Assembly: GCA_039105265.1 (NCBI GenBank)
Contig: JAPFFF010000017.1
Coordinates: forward strand, 248,001 to 312,000
Reading direction: 5' to 3'
DNA length: 64,000 nucleotides
Origin: Tritrichomonas musculus
Lineage: Eukaryota > Parabasalia > Tritrichomonadida > Tritrichomonadidae
The notes under the pieces were generated by a model, which saw nothing but the letters and a program-made list of their open reading frames with translations, ran no database searches and was not told the DNA's origin. Positions within the stretch are counted from its first letter, which is position 1; each line of letters begins with the position of its first letter. Made by a program: the position numbers and the translations under genes. Positions 38,333 to 50,300 of the stretch are shown here, in pieces.

Positions 38333-38426
38333 CACCTTGATTCAGCTTATATTAATGATATGTTTTATAATTCATTAATAATGAATTGAATATTTGTTAA
38401 TAAATTATTTTGTAATACTTGTTGTC

Positions 38427-38450
38427 AAAAAAAAAAAAAAAAAAAAAAAA
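38427..38450. repeat. A-tract 3' of the kinase-GTPase gene
   Basis: About 25 consecutive A residues starting about 95 bases after the stop codon. Similar A/T-tracts follow the ORFs ending at 136, 12120 and 40675. Confidence 0.8.
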
Positions 38451-38567
38451 ATGTGTCAAATCATATATGATTTTTTAATATAAATTCATTTCTATAGAAT
38501 CTTTTAGAACTACAGTCATTTAAGAACTGTCTGAGCATTCATTGAATTCAAATGATATTTAAATATA

Positions 38568-40247
38568 CAGTTATGGATAAAATATTGAAGCAGTATAAAA
38601 AGTTGAAGCACTTTTTTAAAAAAATCAATTTTTTTCTCATCATATATTAAAGTTATCCAAAAGTAAAATATACCAAAATGCTAAGCGTTTAATACTTTTT
38701 ATAAATAACTATGACATTTTTATATTAGACTAAAGTCAGAGAATTTTTCGAATGAAGAAGAAGAGAAAATATAATGCATTTTATTAGTAGCACTGTGCAT
38801 TATTTCAAAATTAAATTGGATATATTGATTCTATATATGCTACCACATAATAAATAAAAATAAAACTATAGCCATTATTATTAATATTTATGATAAAAAT
38901 AGAAATTTATTTTTTTTTAAGGCCGTTTAAATTTTATGAAAATTTAAAATTGTTGAAATTCTTGTTTTGAAGAGTAATTTAGTTAAATTGGTTTTTCACT
39001 GAAATAAAACATTCTAATAACTAAGTTAAGATTATATCAAACCTTGATCATATTCATTATTTATTAATTTATATTTATAAAATAATCAATAAATGAATAT
39101 GATGAAAAATTTAATTATTTACAACAAATATATCATTTTTGTGTTACGATAAACGTGAAAATATAATTAGCATATGTCACAAATATATTACCCTAATTAT
39201 TACATTTTGAATCTAATTATATCTTTAGATGAGTCGGATTTGATGACAAATAAGGGAAATTGACAAAATGAAATAAAAATTCATTTTCAAGTAAAAAAAA
39301 AACTAATTTAATAGGATTATATCATTATTTATTGATTTAAAAGTATTGTAATTTATATAATATTCATTTATTAGTTAAAATGAATGATCAATTCTGATCA
39401 TTTACATATTGCGAATTTACATAAAAAAAAAACCTAAATGTACAATAAAAATAATCATACAAAGCCTAAATTAATATCAGATAGCAACTATTAAATCCTT
39501 TGATACTATAAAATCAAAAAAAAAAAAAAAATATAGAAATACTTTTTTTTAATACACCATATTCGTTTATAAATCACAGACGTTTATTTTATCGATTTCA
39601 AGAATACGATTGTATCTTGGTACATAATTCATATACAACATGTTTTATTCATTTATAACGTGTGATTTATAGATTTAATTATTTTTTTATTCAAACATAA
39701 AAGTGTTATGATTGAAAAAGAAGATATTTACATTTCTAATTTTGAAATTAGCATTCTGCCTAAAAAAAGCAAAATAGAATAGGGAATTCTTGTAGTAATG
39801 ATCTTCATGAATATATATAGAAACATTTATTTAAGTTAAATCCAACTAGAAATCATTTTTATCAGACTTTTAACAATTTTAAATTTTCATAAAATTTAAA
39901 CGGCCTTAAAAAAAAATAAATTTCTATTTTTATCATAATAAAACTATAGTTTTATTTTTATTTATTATGTGGTAGCATATATAGAATCAATATATCCAAT
40001 TTAATTTTGAAATAATGCACAGTGCTACTAATAAAATGCATTATATTTTCTCTTCTTCTTCATTCGAAAAATTCTCTGACTTTAGTCTAATATAAAAATG
40101 TCATAGTTATTTATAAAAAGTATTAAACGCTTAGCATTTTGGTATATTTTACTTTTGGATAACTTTAATATATGATGAGAAAAAAATTGATTTTTTTAAA
40201 AAAGTGCTTCAACTTTTTATACTGCTTCAATATTTTATACATAACTG
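38568..40247. mobile_element. Tc1/mariner-like element with about 380-bp terminal inverted repeats
   Basis: The ends read cagttatggataaaatattg (left) and its near-complement (right), each flanked by TA (38566-38567 and 40248-40249). A cagttatgga-type tip is a familiar Tc1/mariner TIR. Unusually, the inverted similarity continues for about 387 bases on the left (38568-38954) and 376 on the right (39872-40247), with one small indel around aaactatag and few mismatches. The 0.9-kb centre has no transposase. This is a foldback-type non-autonomous element. Confidence 0.85.
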
Positions 40248-40332
40248 TATAAAGTCATTCTTTTTCCATTTAATTTTTTTTCTTTTCAAAATCATAAAAA
40301 GAGATAAATCTTGAGAAGATTGGCTCCATTTA

Positions 40333-40523
40333 AAGATTCGGTAAAAAGAGGGTAACGCTGGAAAAAAGTGGATGAAGATGAAATGATTCATTGAATTATT
40401 ACAAATTGAAATTAAAATTTTGGCCATTTTTCTTTTTCTTGTATTTAAAATTTTAAAAATATTAGAGCTTCTTTTAACCGTTATCAAATTATTTCCAGTG
40501 TTAACAACTTTTTACCGAATCTT
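40333..40523. mobile_element. Short TA-flanked MITE (191 bp)
   Basis: Inverted ends aagattcggtaaaaag with TA at 40331-40332 and 40524-40525. Similarity extends about 30 bases per arm (taac.ctgg). It lies between the long-TIR element and the 3' end of the orphan gene. Confidence 0.75.
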
Positions 40524-40674
40524 TAGATGAGATAAAAATGATTGACGTTGATTTAAAAGCTTAAAAAGCATTTGAATTTGTTAAAAAAAAGAAGTAACTG
40601 TAATCATGAATGCAGCCAAGATAAAAAAAAAAAAAAAAATAAAAAATAAAAATTTCATATGATTCATTTAATTT

Positions 40675-41658
40675 TTATTCAATCTTTGCAATAAGGGGTC
40701 TTCCATACTTTGGAATTGGAATTGAATAAGATCTTTTTTCATTTTGTATTTGTTGTAGGCCAGGTAAATTTAATTTCACGTCAGGGGGCTCAAAAAAGAC
40801 AGTGAAGTAGTAAAAACGGTTATCGCTGAACAAATCATCTAATCTATTGAATTTTTCTGTTTGGACGATTCCATTAAATGTGATGATTACTTTATCATCT
40901 GGAATATTAAAGCCACACTGATGCTTTTCAATCAATTTTTTCTTTGCATATGATATAGTGAGTCCATCCATATCATAATCAAGAGATTTAATCTCGTTTC
41001 TATCAATATTTAGATCATTTCCAAGAATATAATAAATGCGTCCAATAGAACATAGCCTATGATTACTCTCATTATTAATAACAAGGTATAATTCGGTATC
41101 ATTCATACATTGTTCAATAAACTCATTATCATTTAATACTTTCATGTTTGACTTTAATTGAAACTTAAGTCCTTTGTTTAAAGAAGTCATTAGAAAGTTG
41201 TTATTTGTTTTTCTTGCATATAATTGTAAAGTTTCTCTTAAATATTCTTTCAAATGAGAAAATGTTTTTTTCACAGGAAAAATAAGGTCCAATTTTAATA
41301 TATTGGAATCATTTCCGATGTTTCCTTCTTCAACAACATATAATGTAAGATAAACATTTATCATTGGTCTAAAGAGATAAAATTGATATTTCGAATAATC
41401 AATATCTTCTTCTTTTATATTTTCTGTAACAGGGACCAGGCCATAATAGTTGGGAAAATCACTTTTATAAAGTTGTAATTTTTCATGTTTTTCTTCATTT
41501 TTTGTAGATATCATATTTGCATCTCTTTCATTTGGGAGTAAAAAGCCCTGAATTTTCTCAATTACTCTTTGAGGCGACATGTTTGTTTCATATTCGACTT
41601 CATATTTTTGGAATAAAAAGTCCATAATAACAAAGTATTGCTTTTTTTCCTCACCCAT
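40675..41658 (-). CDS. Unrecognised protein with a possible ubiquitin-like fold
   Basis: 327 residues, soluble, no signal peptide. I do not recognise the family. Residues about 224-290 have the rhythm of a ubiquitin-like domain: a beta hairpin with a hydrophobic helix ISYAKKKLIEKH, a basic loop, then KVIITFNGIVQ and a short LDDLF helix before a final strand YYFTVFF. The N-terminus (YFVIMDFLFQKYEVEYETNMSPQRVIEKI) could be a second copy of such a fold, and the middle a third, so a multi-UBL scaffold is conceivable. The ATG at 41658 is chosen because a TCATT initiator-like site sits three bases upstream. Neighbours are mobile elements on both sides, so context gives no clue. Confidence 0.6.
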   Translation of the reverse strand: MGEEKKQYFVIMDFLFQKYEVEYETNMSPQRVIEKIQGFLLPNERDANMISTKNEEKHEKLQLYKSDFPNYYGLVPVTENIKEEDIDYSKYQFYLFRPMINVYLTLYVVEEGNIGNDSNILKLDLIFPVKKTFSHLKEYLRETLQLYARKTNNNFLMTSLNKGLKFQLKSNMKVLNDNEFIEQCMNDTELYLVINNESNHRLCSIGRIYYILGNDLNIDRNEIKSLDYDMDGLTISYAKKKLIEKHQCGFNIPDDKVIITFNGIVQTEKFNRLDDLFSDNRFYYFTVFFEPPDVKLNLPGLQQIQNEKRSYSIPIPKYGRPLIAKIE

Positions 41659-41663
41659 AATGA
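41659..41663 (-). promoter_or_regulatory. Possible initiator element
   Basis: TCATT on the minus strand immediately before the ATG at 41658. It matches TCA+1YW but would give a leader of only about three bases, so it may be coincidental. Confidence 0.3.
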
Positions 41664-41796
41664 TTAAAAAAAATAATAAAGAAAAAAGAAAAAAGAAATT
41701 TTCATTGAATTTTCAACGTAGAATTCAAAGGTTTGTTTGGAAATTTTAAAGTTTTGATAAAAATAACGTATTTTGGCAAAATTTTAAAATAAGATA

Positions 41797-42755
41797 GATA
41801 GGTTCCGACTTGAAATAACGTATTTTTTTTATTTTAAAATAAATCTATCTTATTATATTTTCATTTTTTTAATAAACATATTTGAAGAATAAAATAGTTA
41901 TATATTTATTTATATTTTAATCGATCATTTATGTAAAAAGAAAGATCTAATACATTTTTCTATTCATTTAAATATTCATCATTTTCAGATTATATTCATA
42001 ATATAAAATAATATATAAATTAAACAACTTATTATTTTATTAAATTTTCGAAATATTGTTTATTAACCGAGATAAATGTATAATATATCAAAAAATGGGA
42101 GAAATTTGTTTTTGTTTTTTCTCTTTGAATCTTGGATATATTTATATGTTTAAGCATTTTAAAAGTATTTAATTCTTTAATATAATATAATATAATTAAT
42201 TAATCTATTCTAAATTTTAGCGATTTAATTTTAAGATATAAACATAACTTTTTTTTGAAAATAATATTCTCAAAAAGTTAATTTTTAAGTTTATTAAACG
42301 AAAACCTCCAAAAAATAAAGAAGATTTCACATTAAAAATGCATAATAATAAAATATCAATACCAATTTTTTTTAATTTTCATAATTAATGTTGAAAATTT
42401 AAGGGAAAAGGACTATATATAATAATTCATTTCGATGTTTTGAAAAAAATACTCAAAATCCATTTATTTCCAGACAATTAGAGCAACTATAATATTGTTA
42501 ATTAGTTTTAAATGAGTTTTCAGAAGTTTCAAATAGAATGATAAATACCAAATTTCTCTCAAAATTTTGAATGATATTCCTTTCAATTTTATATTTTAAG
42601 ATTAAAATATTATTATCTTTAAATATAAATAAATATATAATAATCGTATCGGTGTAATTAAATATAATCTTATATAATTAAACATATCATAATATGATTA
42701 AATAAAAAACCTATTAAGTCCCAAAAAGTCCCAGCATATTGAGTCGGAACCCATC
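41797..42755. mobile_element. Probable TIR element (0.96 kb, TA-flanked)
   Basis: Inverted ends gat(a/g)ggttccgact, next to TA on both sides. Just outside and just inside the left end there is a roughly 40-bp direct duplication (aaataacgtatttt...attttaaaataa), a local rearrangement. The interior is AT-rich with no ORF. Confidence 0.5.
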
Positions 42756-43116
42756 TATAAAAATATTGAATTGAAAATTTTTCTAAATATTTGATCGGGA
42801 AAATGAGATCTTTTCAAGACATTTATATTATATATTTATTTAAAGTACAGCATAAATTTAAACGAAACAGACCTCTCAATTATAGTTTGTCTTATCGTGG
42901 AAAATGAAAAATACTTTTAAAAAACATAGTTTTTTGCTAATTTTTTTAATAATTTTTTAATCGTTTAAAAGTAACTTTTTTAATTAAATTTTAACGTTTA
43001 GAAAATATTTTTTTCGATCATAAATAATTGAAAAATATATAAATCACGATCATTAAAATTTCAGTTAAATATTATCGTCTAACGATTAAAAAAATCTCAA
43101 AAAAGCTCAAAATTGA
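42756..43116. other. AT-rich intergenic DNA
   Basis: Nothing recognised. Confidence 0.35.
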
Positions 43117-43262
43117 ATGAATTTTTATACGAAAACCTTTCAATTTTTTCGTATACCGCTTTTTTTTTGGCCTTCAATATGGTGAATAAAAACGGTTTCT
43201 TATACGAAAAACCGTCGATTTTTTCGTATACCGCTTTTTTTGGCCTTCCCTATGGTCAATTA
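43117..43262. repeat. Two tandem units of about 75 bp, each with a tatacgaaaa palindrome
   Basis: Each unit contains tatacgaaaa, then ttttttcgtataccgctttt, then ttggcctt and tatggt. The two tatacga/tcgtata arms within a unit are complementary, so each unit can fold into a hairpin. An ORF across it is not credible. Confidence 0.65.
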
Positions 43263-44074
43263 AAATTGAATACTTATTCGATTTTTTTTTTAATTTTACA
43301 TAACCGTTTATATTGACCTATTATAAGGCAGATTATTTTAGCCTTAAGCTGCCAAATAAATAATCAAATTTTAATACAATAAGCTTATTGTAATGGCTAA
43401 ATATTTTACCTTTCAATTTCAATGTTTTTAAAATATTGTTATATCTCAGTTTTTTATATTAAAATCATTTTATTTATTTATTTATTTGAAATAAATATTT
43501 ACTATTCAAAAATTGTGTTACAATATTTTTTCAATTATTTACGTTTTTTACAAAAAATGGTTATATTTTTTTCTATTTTTTCCTTATTGTAGTAAATTTA
43601 GTTCCATTACGATAAAAATTAGCTGTAATTTAAAGTAATATATGCAGCATATAATATGCTAAAACAAATAATATGAATAAAAATGAGGATTTTTTAAATA
43701 ATTAATGAACAAATGCAAAGAAACCATGCAGTCCATCCTTTAATAATAATATAAATATAATATGTAAATCTAATAATGAATATTAATGAATTTTTTAATG
43801 AATAAAAAAAATAATTAGATGATAAATCTTCATTTTCCGAAAAGTTTTGAACCTTTTCTCTTTTCTTCACTACCAAAACGACAGCGATAATTACAACAAC
43901 AGAAATTATTAGTGATTGTTTCTAAATGATTTGGAAGATTTAGTGATATTAATCATGTTAGAGCAAAAGCAAATTGTCCATTATTAAGAATAATAATATT
44001 TATCAATGTTTTACAACCATAAAATTAATGAATATCATATTATTCAGAAATCATCATAGGATATAAATTATTTT
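43263..44074. other. AT-rich intergenic DNA
   Basis: No gene or element ends recognised; a 60-codon minus-strand frame at 43694-43876 is incidental. Confidence 0.35.
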
Positions 44075-44301
44075 TGGTAGATCGGAAATTTATACTTTTT
44101 TCGACAAATATTTTATATAAAAATTCAATTTTTCTCAATCGTTTTTGGCTAAACATTCTTCATTTTTAAATATTATTTATAAAACTAATTAAAATATTGA
44201 TTTATTTTAAAATAATAACGAAAATTATTATTCACACCAAGAAAAATGTATATTATTATAGTTAACGTCTGTCGAAAAAAGTATAAATTTTCGATTTACC
44301 G
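44075..44301. mobile_element. Short TIR element (about 227 bp) just 3' of VPS13
   Basis: Inverted arms of about 31 bases sharing ggta(g/a)atcg(g/a)aaattta and tacttttttcgaca. Target duplication not clear. The right end lies about 45 bases from the VPS13 stop codon, so it may fall inside the 3' untranslated region. Confidence 0.65.
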
Positions 44302-44345
44302 ATTTTTTTATTATTTATTAATTTTTTTAGGAATGAATTGATTCA

Positions 44346-47300
44346 TTACTCACCAATTCCCAGAGGAATTCTTCTTGAATTAATAAGTTGAGTGATTCTG
44401 AATCCCAGGTAAGGATACTTCACATTGATTGTTATTTCCCTATTTCTAAGACTTTTTCTAACAACAATTTTTATTGTTGAATTTGGCTGATCAAATTGAA
44501 CGTCAACAATTTTTCTAATTTTGTAATAATCTGTCATTTCACCATTTTCATTAGACAAGAAAAAGTAATTACGAGTAATGCCAAGGAGAACGTTTTCATT
44601 AGGATCATTTACGTACATTTCCACCCATTGATTATACAGAGATTCGATATCAGATAATTGGAAATGCAACTGTGCAACGTCTTTGATTTTCATCATATTT
44701 TCAGTGAAATGTTTCAATTGGATCATTGGAAGTGCGCGAGCGCATCTCATTGGAGGTATCACGTCTTCATCTTCTCCATTAATTTTCTTTCTTACAGCAG
44801 CAAATGAAGCTACGCCAGCATCAAAAACACCAGCAACAGGTCTTGCAACGAGTCCAATAAGACCTTTACCGAAGCCAACAAAAGCGCCACCAATTCCACT
44901 TTCTTGACCCATTTTCATTGGCTGTGTCACGATACCAGAAATGCCATCAACGAATCCATTTCCTAAGGCTTTCATGCCAGAAACCATTGTATCTTTCGCT
45001 GTTGTATTTACTCTATTAATGCTTGATTTATTATCGAAAGCAGTCATGTGTGCAACTTTTGAGAAAACATTAGCAAATGATTCGCCTCCTTGCAAAATAA
45101 TTGAGCCAGGAACTTGAATTAAAACTTGTAATTCGCCATTCATTAATCTTTCTCCTTTTCTTGCGAAGTTTGCACTTCTTGTTCCTGTTGATCTCATAAA
45201 GATATCAGTATGGAACAACAACTTTAAGCATTGTGCAATTCCGGCATTAATGATTGGTTTAACGATGTCTTTTTCAATGTAAGCAGCATTCATTGTGCAG
45301 TCTTCAAAATGGAACGATGGAAGATTGATTTGTCCATTTGTTATATCTGGAATTGCTTTAAGGAATGAAAATGATGTTTTATATAAGATTGGACGTGATG
45401 ATGTTGATCTTACAAATAATGTAACGTTGATTTCATTAATAGTCAATGATTTGGCAGTTAATGGAATCGAATTCAATGAACTTGGCTCACTTGGCTTTGG
45501 TTTCGCAAGAAGGAATGATTCAGAATTTTCAATAACAAACATTGTTTGAAGTAATGAAATCGAATCTGTCAAAAATGAAATGTCAAGAAATACAACAATT
45601 GGCTCAATTTTTAAGGATATTTCTTGACAGGCTGTCAAAAATGGAGCATTTGGAAACATTGAAATTGAGAAATTAATGAAGTAATTCGGATTGCCATCCT
45701 TATCTTTTTCTTCTTCTGGAATTCCTGCAGCAACAACTTTCAATACTGAAGAAGGTTGTAAATCATCAAGTTGTAAAGTTCTCAATTTAAATTGAACCAA
45801 ATTAAATTCACCTGTTGTTGAATAAGAAAAGATCAAATATTGTAACCTTAGCAAGCAAAATTCATGATTATATTTATCAATGATAACGAAGTTGATTTTT
45901 GAGATATCTAAATGAAGATCCAATTTATTTTTCTTTTCAGTCAATTTCCAAGGTTTCCTTGAAACAACGATTGTTTTTGTGTTGTTTTGATTAGTTATGA
46001 CTTCGTAATAAATGTCTTTATATTTGCACGGTGAATTGACAGCGATCAAATTGATTGGAATTTCTTCTTTTTGATAATGAAGAGTAATGTCTGTTCCACC
46101 AAATGGATTGTCGTATGCAACGACAGTCATTGTTTGAGGATTTGCTTCACTCTTCCATATTTTATCTTTACTTATTGCTTGATCTGATGAAGTTTGCGTA
46201 ATGTAAACATTTTCGTAGCATTCAATTTCAAGATCATTCAATAAATTCAAAGGCTGAGGGAAAAGTGCGTCTTTAACGGTTATTAGCATTTCAACTTTCA
46301 ATGCTTGTGTTTCTATTTCAAATATTTGACCATCAAGGGCAAATGTTGTATGAGTTGGTTCAGAAAAGTTGAGAATTGAATAACTTTTTGAATTGGAATC
46401 AATTTTGAATGCAAAAAGAAGACTCATTGAAGCAATTTCAATCTTTTCCTTTTTTGTTCCACTTTTGATTTCAACAAGATCACCAAATTTCCAATTCTCA
46501 GTGCTGCCTTTATTATTAGAATTGTTTTCTTCTGCCTGGTTTGGAATAACAGGTTGAATATAAAATGATTTTTGTGTCATGTTTGTGATCAAGCATTGAG
46601 CTGTTACTGTGACAAGTTTAGAAGCAGAAAAAGGCTCCGCTGAAGCTATTGTATAGTGAAGAGGATAGAATAAATCTGGATTCGTTGTTGGTATCATAAT
46701 TGGACCATCAATGTGAGCCACAGTGCATTCAATAGTGTCATCGTCAACGTAAATTTTCTGATCTTTTCCAGTGACGAAAAATGTGAGAGGAAGACGTTTA
46801 TCGTCATTCTTCAGGAAGAATTCTTTTGTTGACCAAAAAGCAAATCCATCATCACAAGGATTGCATCCTTTTTCTCTTGGTGAGAATTGTGAAATACGAG
46901 TCATTCTTCCATCTTCTAAATATGAACAACCAAGATTAAAACCAGAACGATTATAAATCAAAGCTGGCGCATAAAAGATCAAGTTAGTTTGTGGCTTGTT
47001 TGGATTTAAACTTGCCTTAACAGTGATGTATGCAATTTGTGTGCTTTGAGTGTCATATGGAATAAATGCTAAATCAATAGGCGAAAAAGTGCCATCTTTA
47101 GTTTTGACAAGAAGTCGATCGGACATATTTAATTGGTTATATGAATAAGAACCGGCTGCAAAATGACCATAAAATTCACCTTGTGTTGCATCAATTGTGG
47201 TTGTTTTAATCATGTCTCCTTCTTTTATTCTTAATGTTGAGTGTTGCCCAGAAGGTCTGACAACTAACTCAACTGGAAGTTGGTTTTTAATGACGCAATT

Positions 47301-50300
47301 TGGCTCAATTTTCACTATCATTGAGCATGATAATGAATTAAATTTACAACTGACAACAAGTTTAATTTTACGGTTATCTGGAAAGATGCATTCAAGGAGA
47401 ATTGGTGCTTTTTTGATTGATTTAATTGTAAATGTATTATGTGAAGCATTAGTTAATGATTTTTCAGTTGTTAATGCAAATTGTGCTGTTCTTAAATCAT
47501 CCAAAATTTCCATTGGTTTTTGTTCATTGGATGAAATGCACATTACATTTGAAAAGCGCCACATTCTTTCTGATTTCAACAAGTAGAGTGGATATTCTGT
47601 TTGATTATCGAAAAGAAGAACAGATGAAGCAAGTAATGTTGTTCCACTTTCTGACATCTTATGTGAAAGAACAGATCTATTTGTAAAGAAAACTGGATAA
47701 TGAAGTTGAGAAGTTACAATTTTCTTTGTAACATCACCGATTGTTATTTCAACTTCATCATCTTTTGTTATTTTTAATTCATGTAGACAATTAGGATCAA
47801 CTTTATCCAAGATCTTTTGGTCTTTATCTTTTATTATAATTGTTTCAGAAGAAATGTTTTGTACCTTGAAAAATGGAGGTTTATCTTTCAATTCTTCCTT
47901 TGAAGAAATCATTCTTAAAACCATTTTAGAATACTTCAAAATCATTTGAACAGCAGAATAAGCAAAGTTGATATTAATTGGATCTGAAATTGACACATTT
48001 AATTGAATGTTATTTTGTCCACTTTCTTCAGAAATAGTGTGACATAATTCAATATTGGCAGAAAATGGTTCGACAAGCATTTTCCATTTGAAATCTTCAA
48101 GGTCCATGAAATCAATGCTATCGAATTGACAGTCACTTCTTGATAATCTATCAAGAGTATAAATGAAGTTAAGTTGTTTCAAACAAAACCTAAACAAAGG
48201 AACTGTTTGAAAACGATCACTATTCAATTGAAATTGCAATTTGTATATTTCTGTTGATAATGTGAATTGATTCATATCAACCTTTTTGTTACTTTTTGTA
48301 TTCAATTTAATTTGTGATGATTTCAATGATGTTATGAACTTAAGTAATGAATTGACAAAAACGCCAACAGATGCAATATCATCTAATGCAACAGTTATCA
48401 ATGTTTGGCTTGGATTTGTCGATATTGCAATGACATTCGACTCTAATGAGAAATTGGCAGATAATTCAGATATAAATGGAGGATGTGGAAATCCATTTAC
48501 ATCATTAAAACGTGCTGTTAATGAACTAACGTTAACTTGAATAACTTCAGTTATATTAATTTCACAATTGATTTCAATTTCAAGCATTTCTTGTAACTTT
48601 TTATATAAAACTGGTGATTTTACTTTAATTTTATTAAGTTTTCCTGTTACTTTCAAATTATTTTTCTTCTTGAAAGAAGAACTCTTTTGAACATCCAAGT
48701 TTTTAGTTGGTAATTTATCATTTGAAAGACTTTGTGATAAATCACTAAATGATTCTTTCTTCAATTTCTTATAATTGAGTTTCTCTTCAATATTGTTGAC
48801 TAAGAATACTAAAGTTTCAATTGGAATCTCAATGAATTTAACCAATTGGAATATTTTATTGAAATTAAGATTGATTGTTGGTTCGGATACAATGAAATCA
48901 GCTGTTATTGCCTTATTGACAATGTTAAGATTACAATTGAAACACTCAACATTTTCTTTACCAAAACTTATTAATGTTTCACTTCCAGAAGAAGCTGTTA
49001 ATTTAACAATCTTAATATCCGCGTTAATGATGTTATTCAAACTATTGACAGTTGTTTGTAATTGATTCATTACAAATGAACTATGAACAGATCGATCTTC
49101 ATTCAACAAAGAAATTTGAAGATTTTGGAACTTCAAATCAATCAAAAATGATAAAATACGTTCCGAACTAAGGAACAATTGTTCGAAACCATAAAGATGA
49201 GTTGATTTCGTTTTGGTTGCATTTAATGAATCATTGCTGTTATAATCAGTGATTGTTTCCAACGATTTCATGCTTATTTTATCAGTCATTGTGAAATAGA
49301 GAGACATGAACTGATCAACAATTGTCATTATTGACTGGAAATGTCTTTGTTTGATTTCGAGAGTGAAATCGTTAATATTGATTAATGCCTTCACTTCATG
49401 TATTTTACTTAATGAAACAAATGATTTGTCAATTTCAATGCTCGTTGAAAATGGATTCAACAAGTGTTCATTGTCATCTCCCAAGATTTCAAAATTGTCA
49501 AATTCAATAACAAATCTGTCATAATATGAATCAACATTAGAAATTTCTCTTTTTAATGGATCTTTTGTATAAATATGAATCGATCCAAGATTTGCTGTGA
49601 AAGCTGAGTTTCTAATGGGCAAGAAAACTTTAGGTGCAGTGCAATTAATATCAACTTTGATATTAGGATGTGTTTTCAATAGCCGTGTAATTTGATAATC
49701 ATTCAATTCTTTCTTAGGATTGATTATTGAAAATGCAACAGAATTAAAATAAGAACTAATGACAGAAATTCCTGACTGAATCTTTGAATCTCTGAATTTA
49801 AATAATTCTTGAGGTGGATTGAAAAAGTTAAAAAGTTCCATGATCCAGTCAACATCGACGGTTATAATTGGCCTTGCTGTTTGAAGTGATGCGTTAATGT
49901 CAATTTTTTGCATTAATAAATTAGCTTTAATTGCATCTTCTTTACTGTCACCAAATGAAACAATTTCATGATCTTTGGATTGTATGGCCAAATTTTGTAA
50001 CAAAAAGTTTGATATGATTGAATTTTGAATGGCTTTTATTCCGCATTTTATTCCTCTTATTTTTGCATTGCAACACTTTTGATTTTCAGAATTGATCAAA
50101 TTTAATGAAATTTGATCGAATGACAAATTGAAAAGAAAAGAGAAATCCAAGTCGTCCAAATTGAAGGGTTGATTCAAAGTGTTATTATTCACTTTTTCTT
50201 CTTGAGGATCTTGAATTAAGCCTTCAATTTGTGTTGCTTTTGTTGCTTCATTTTTCAAAAATTCAGGGAATTGAAGTAACAAGCAATATTGCTCTCTATT

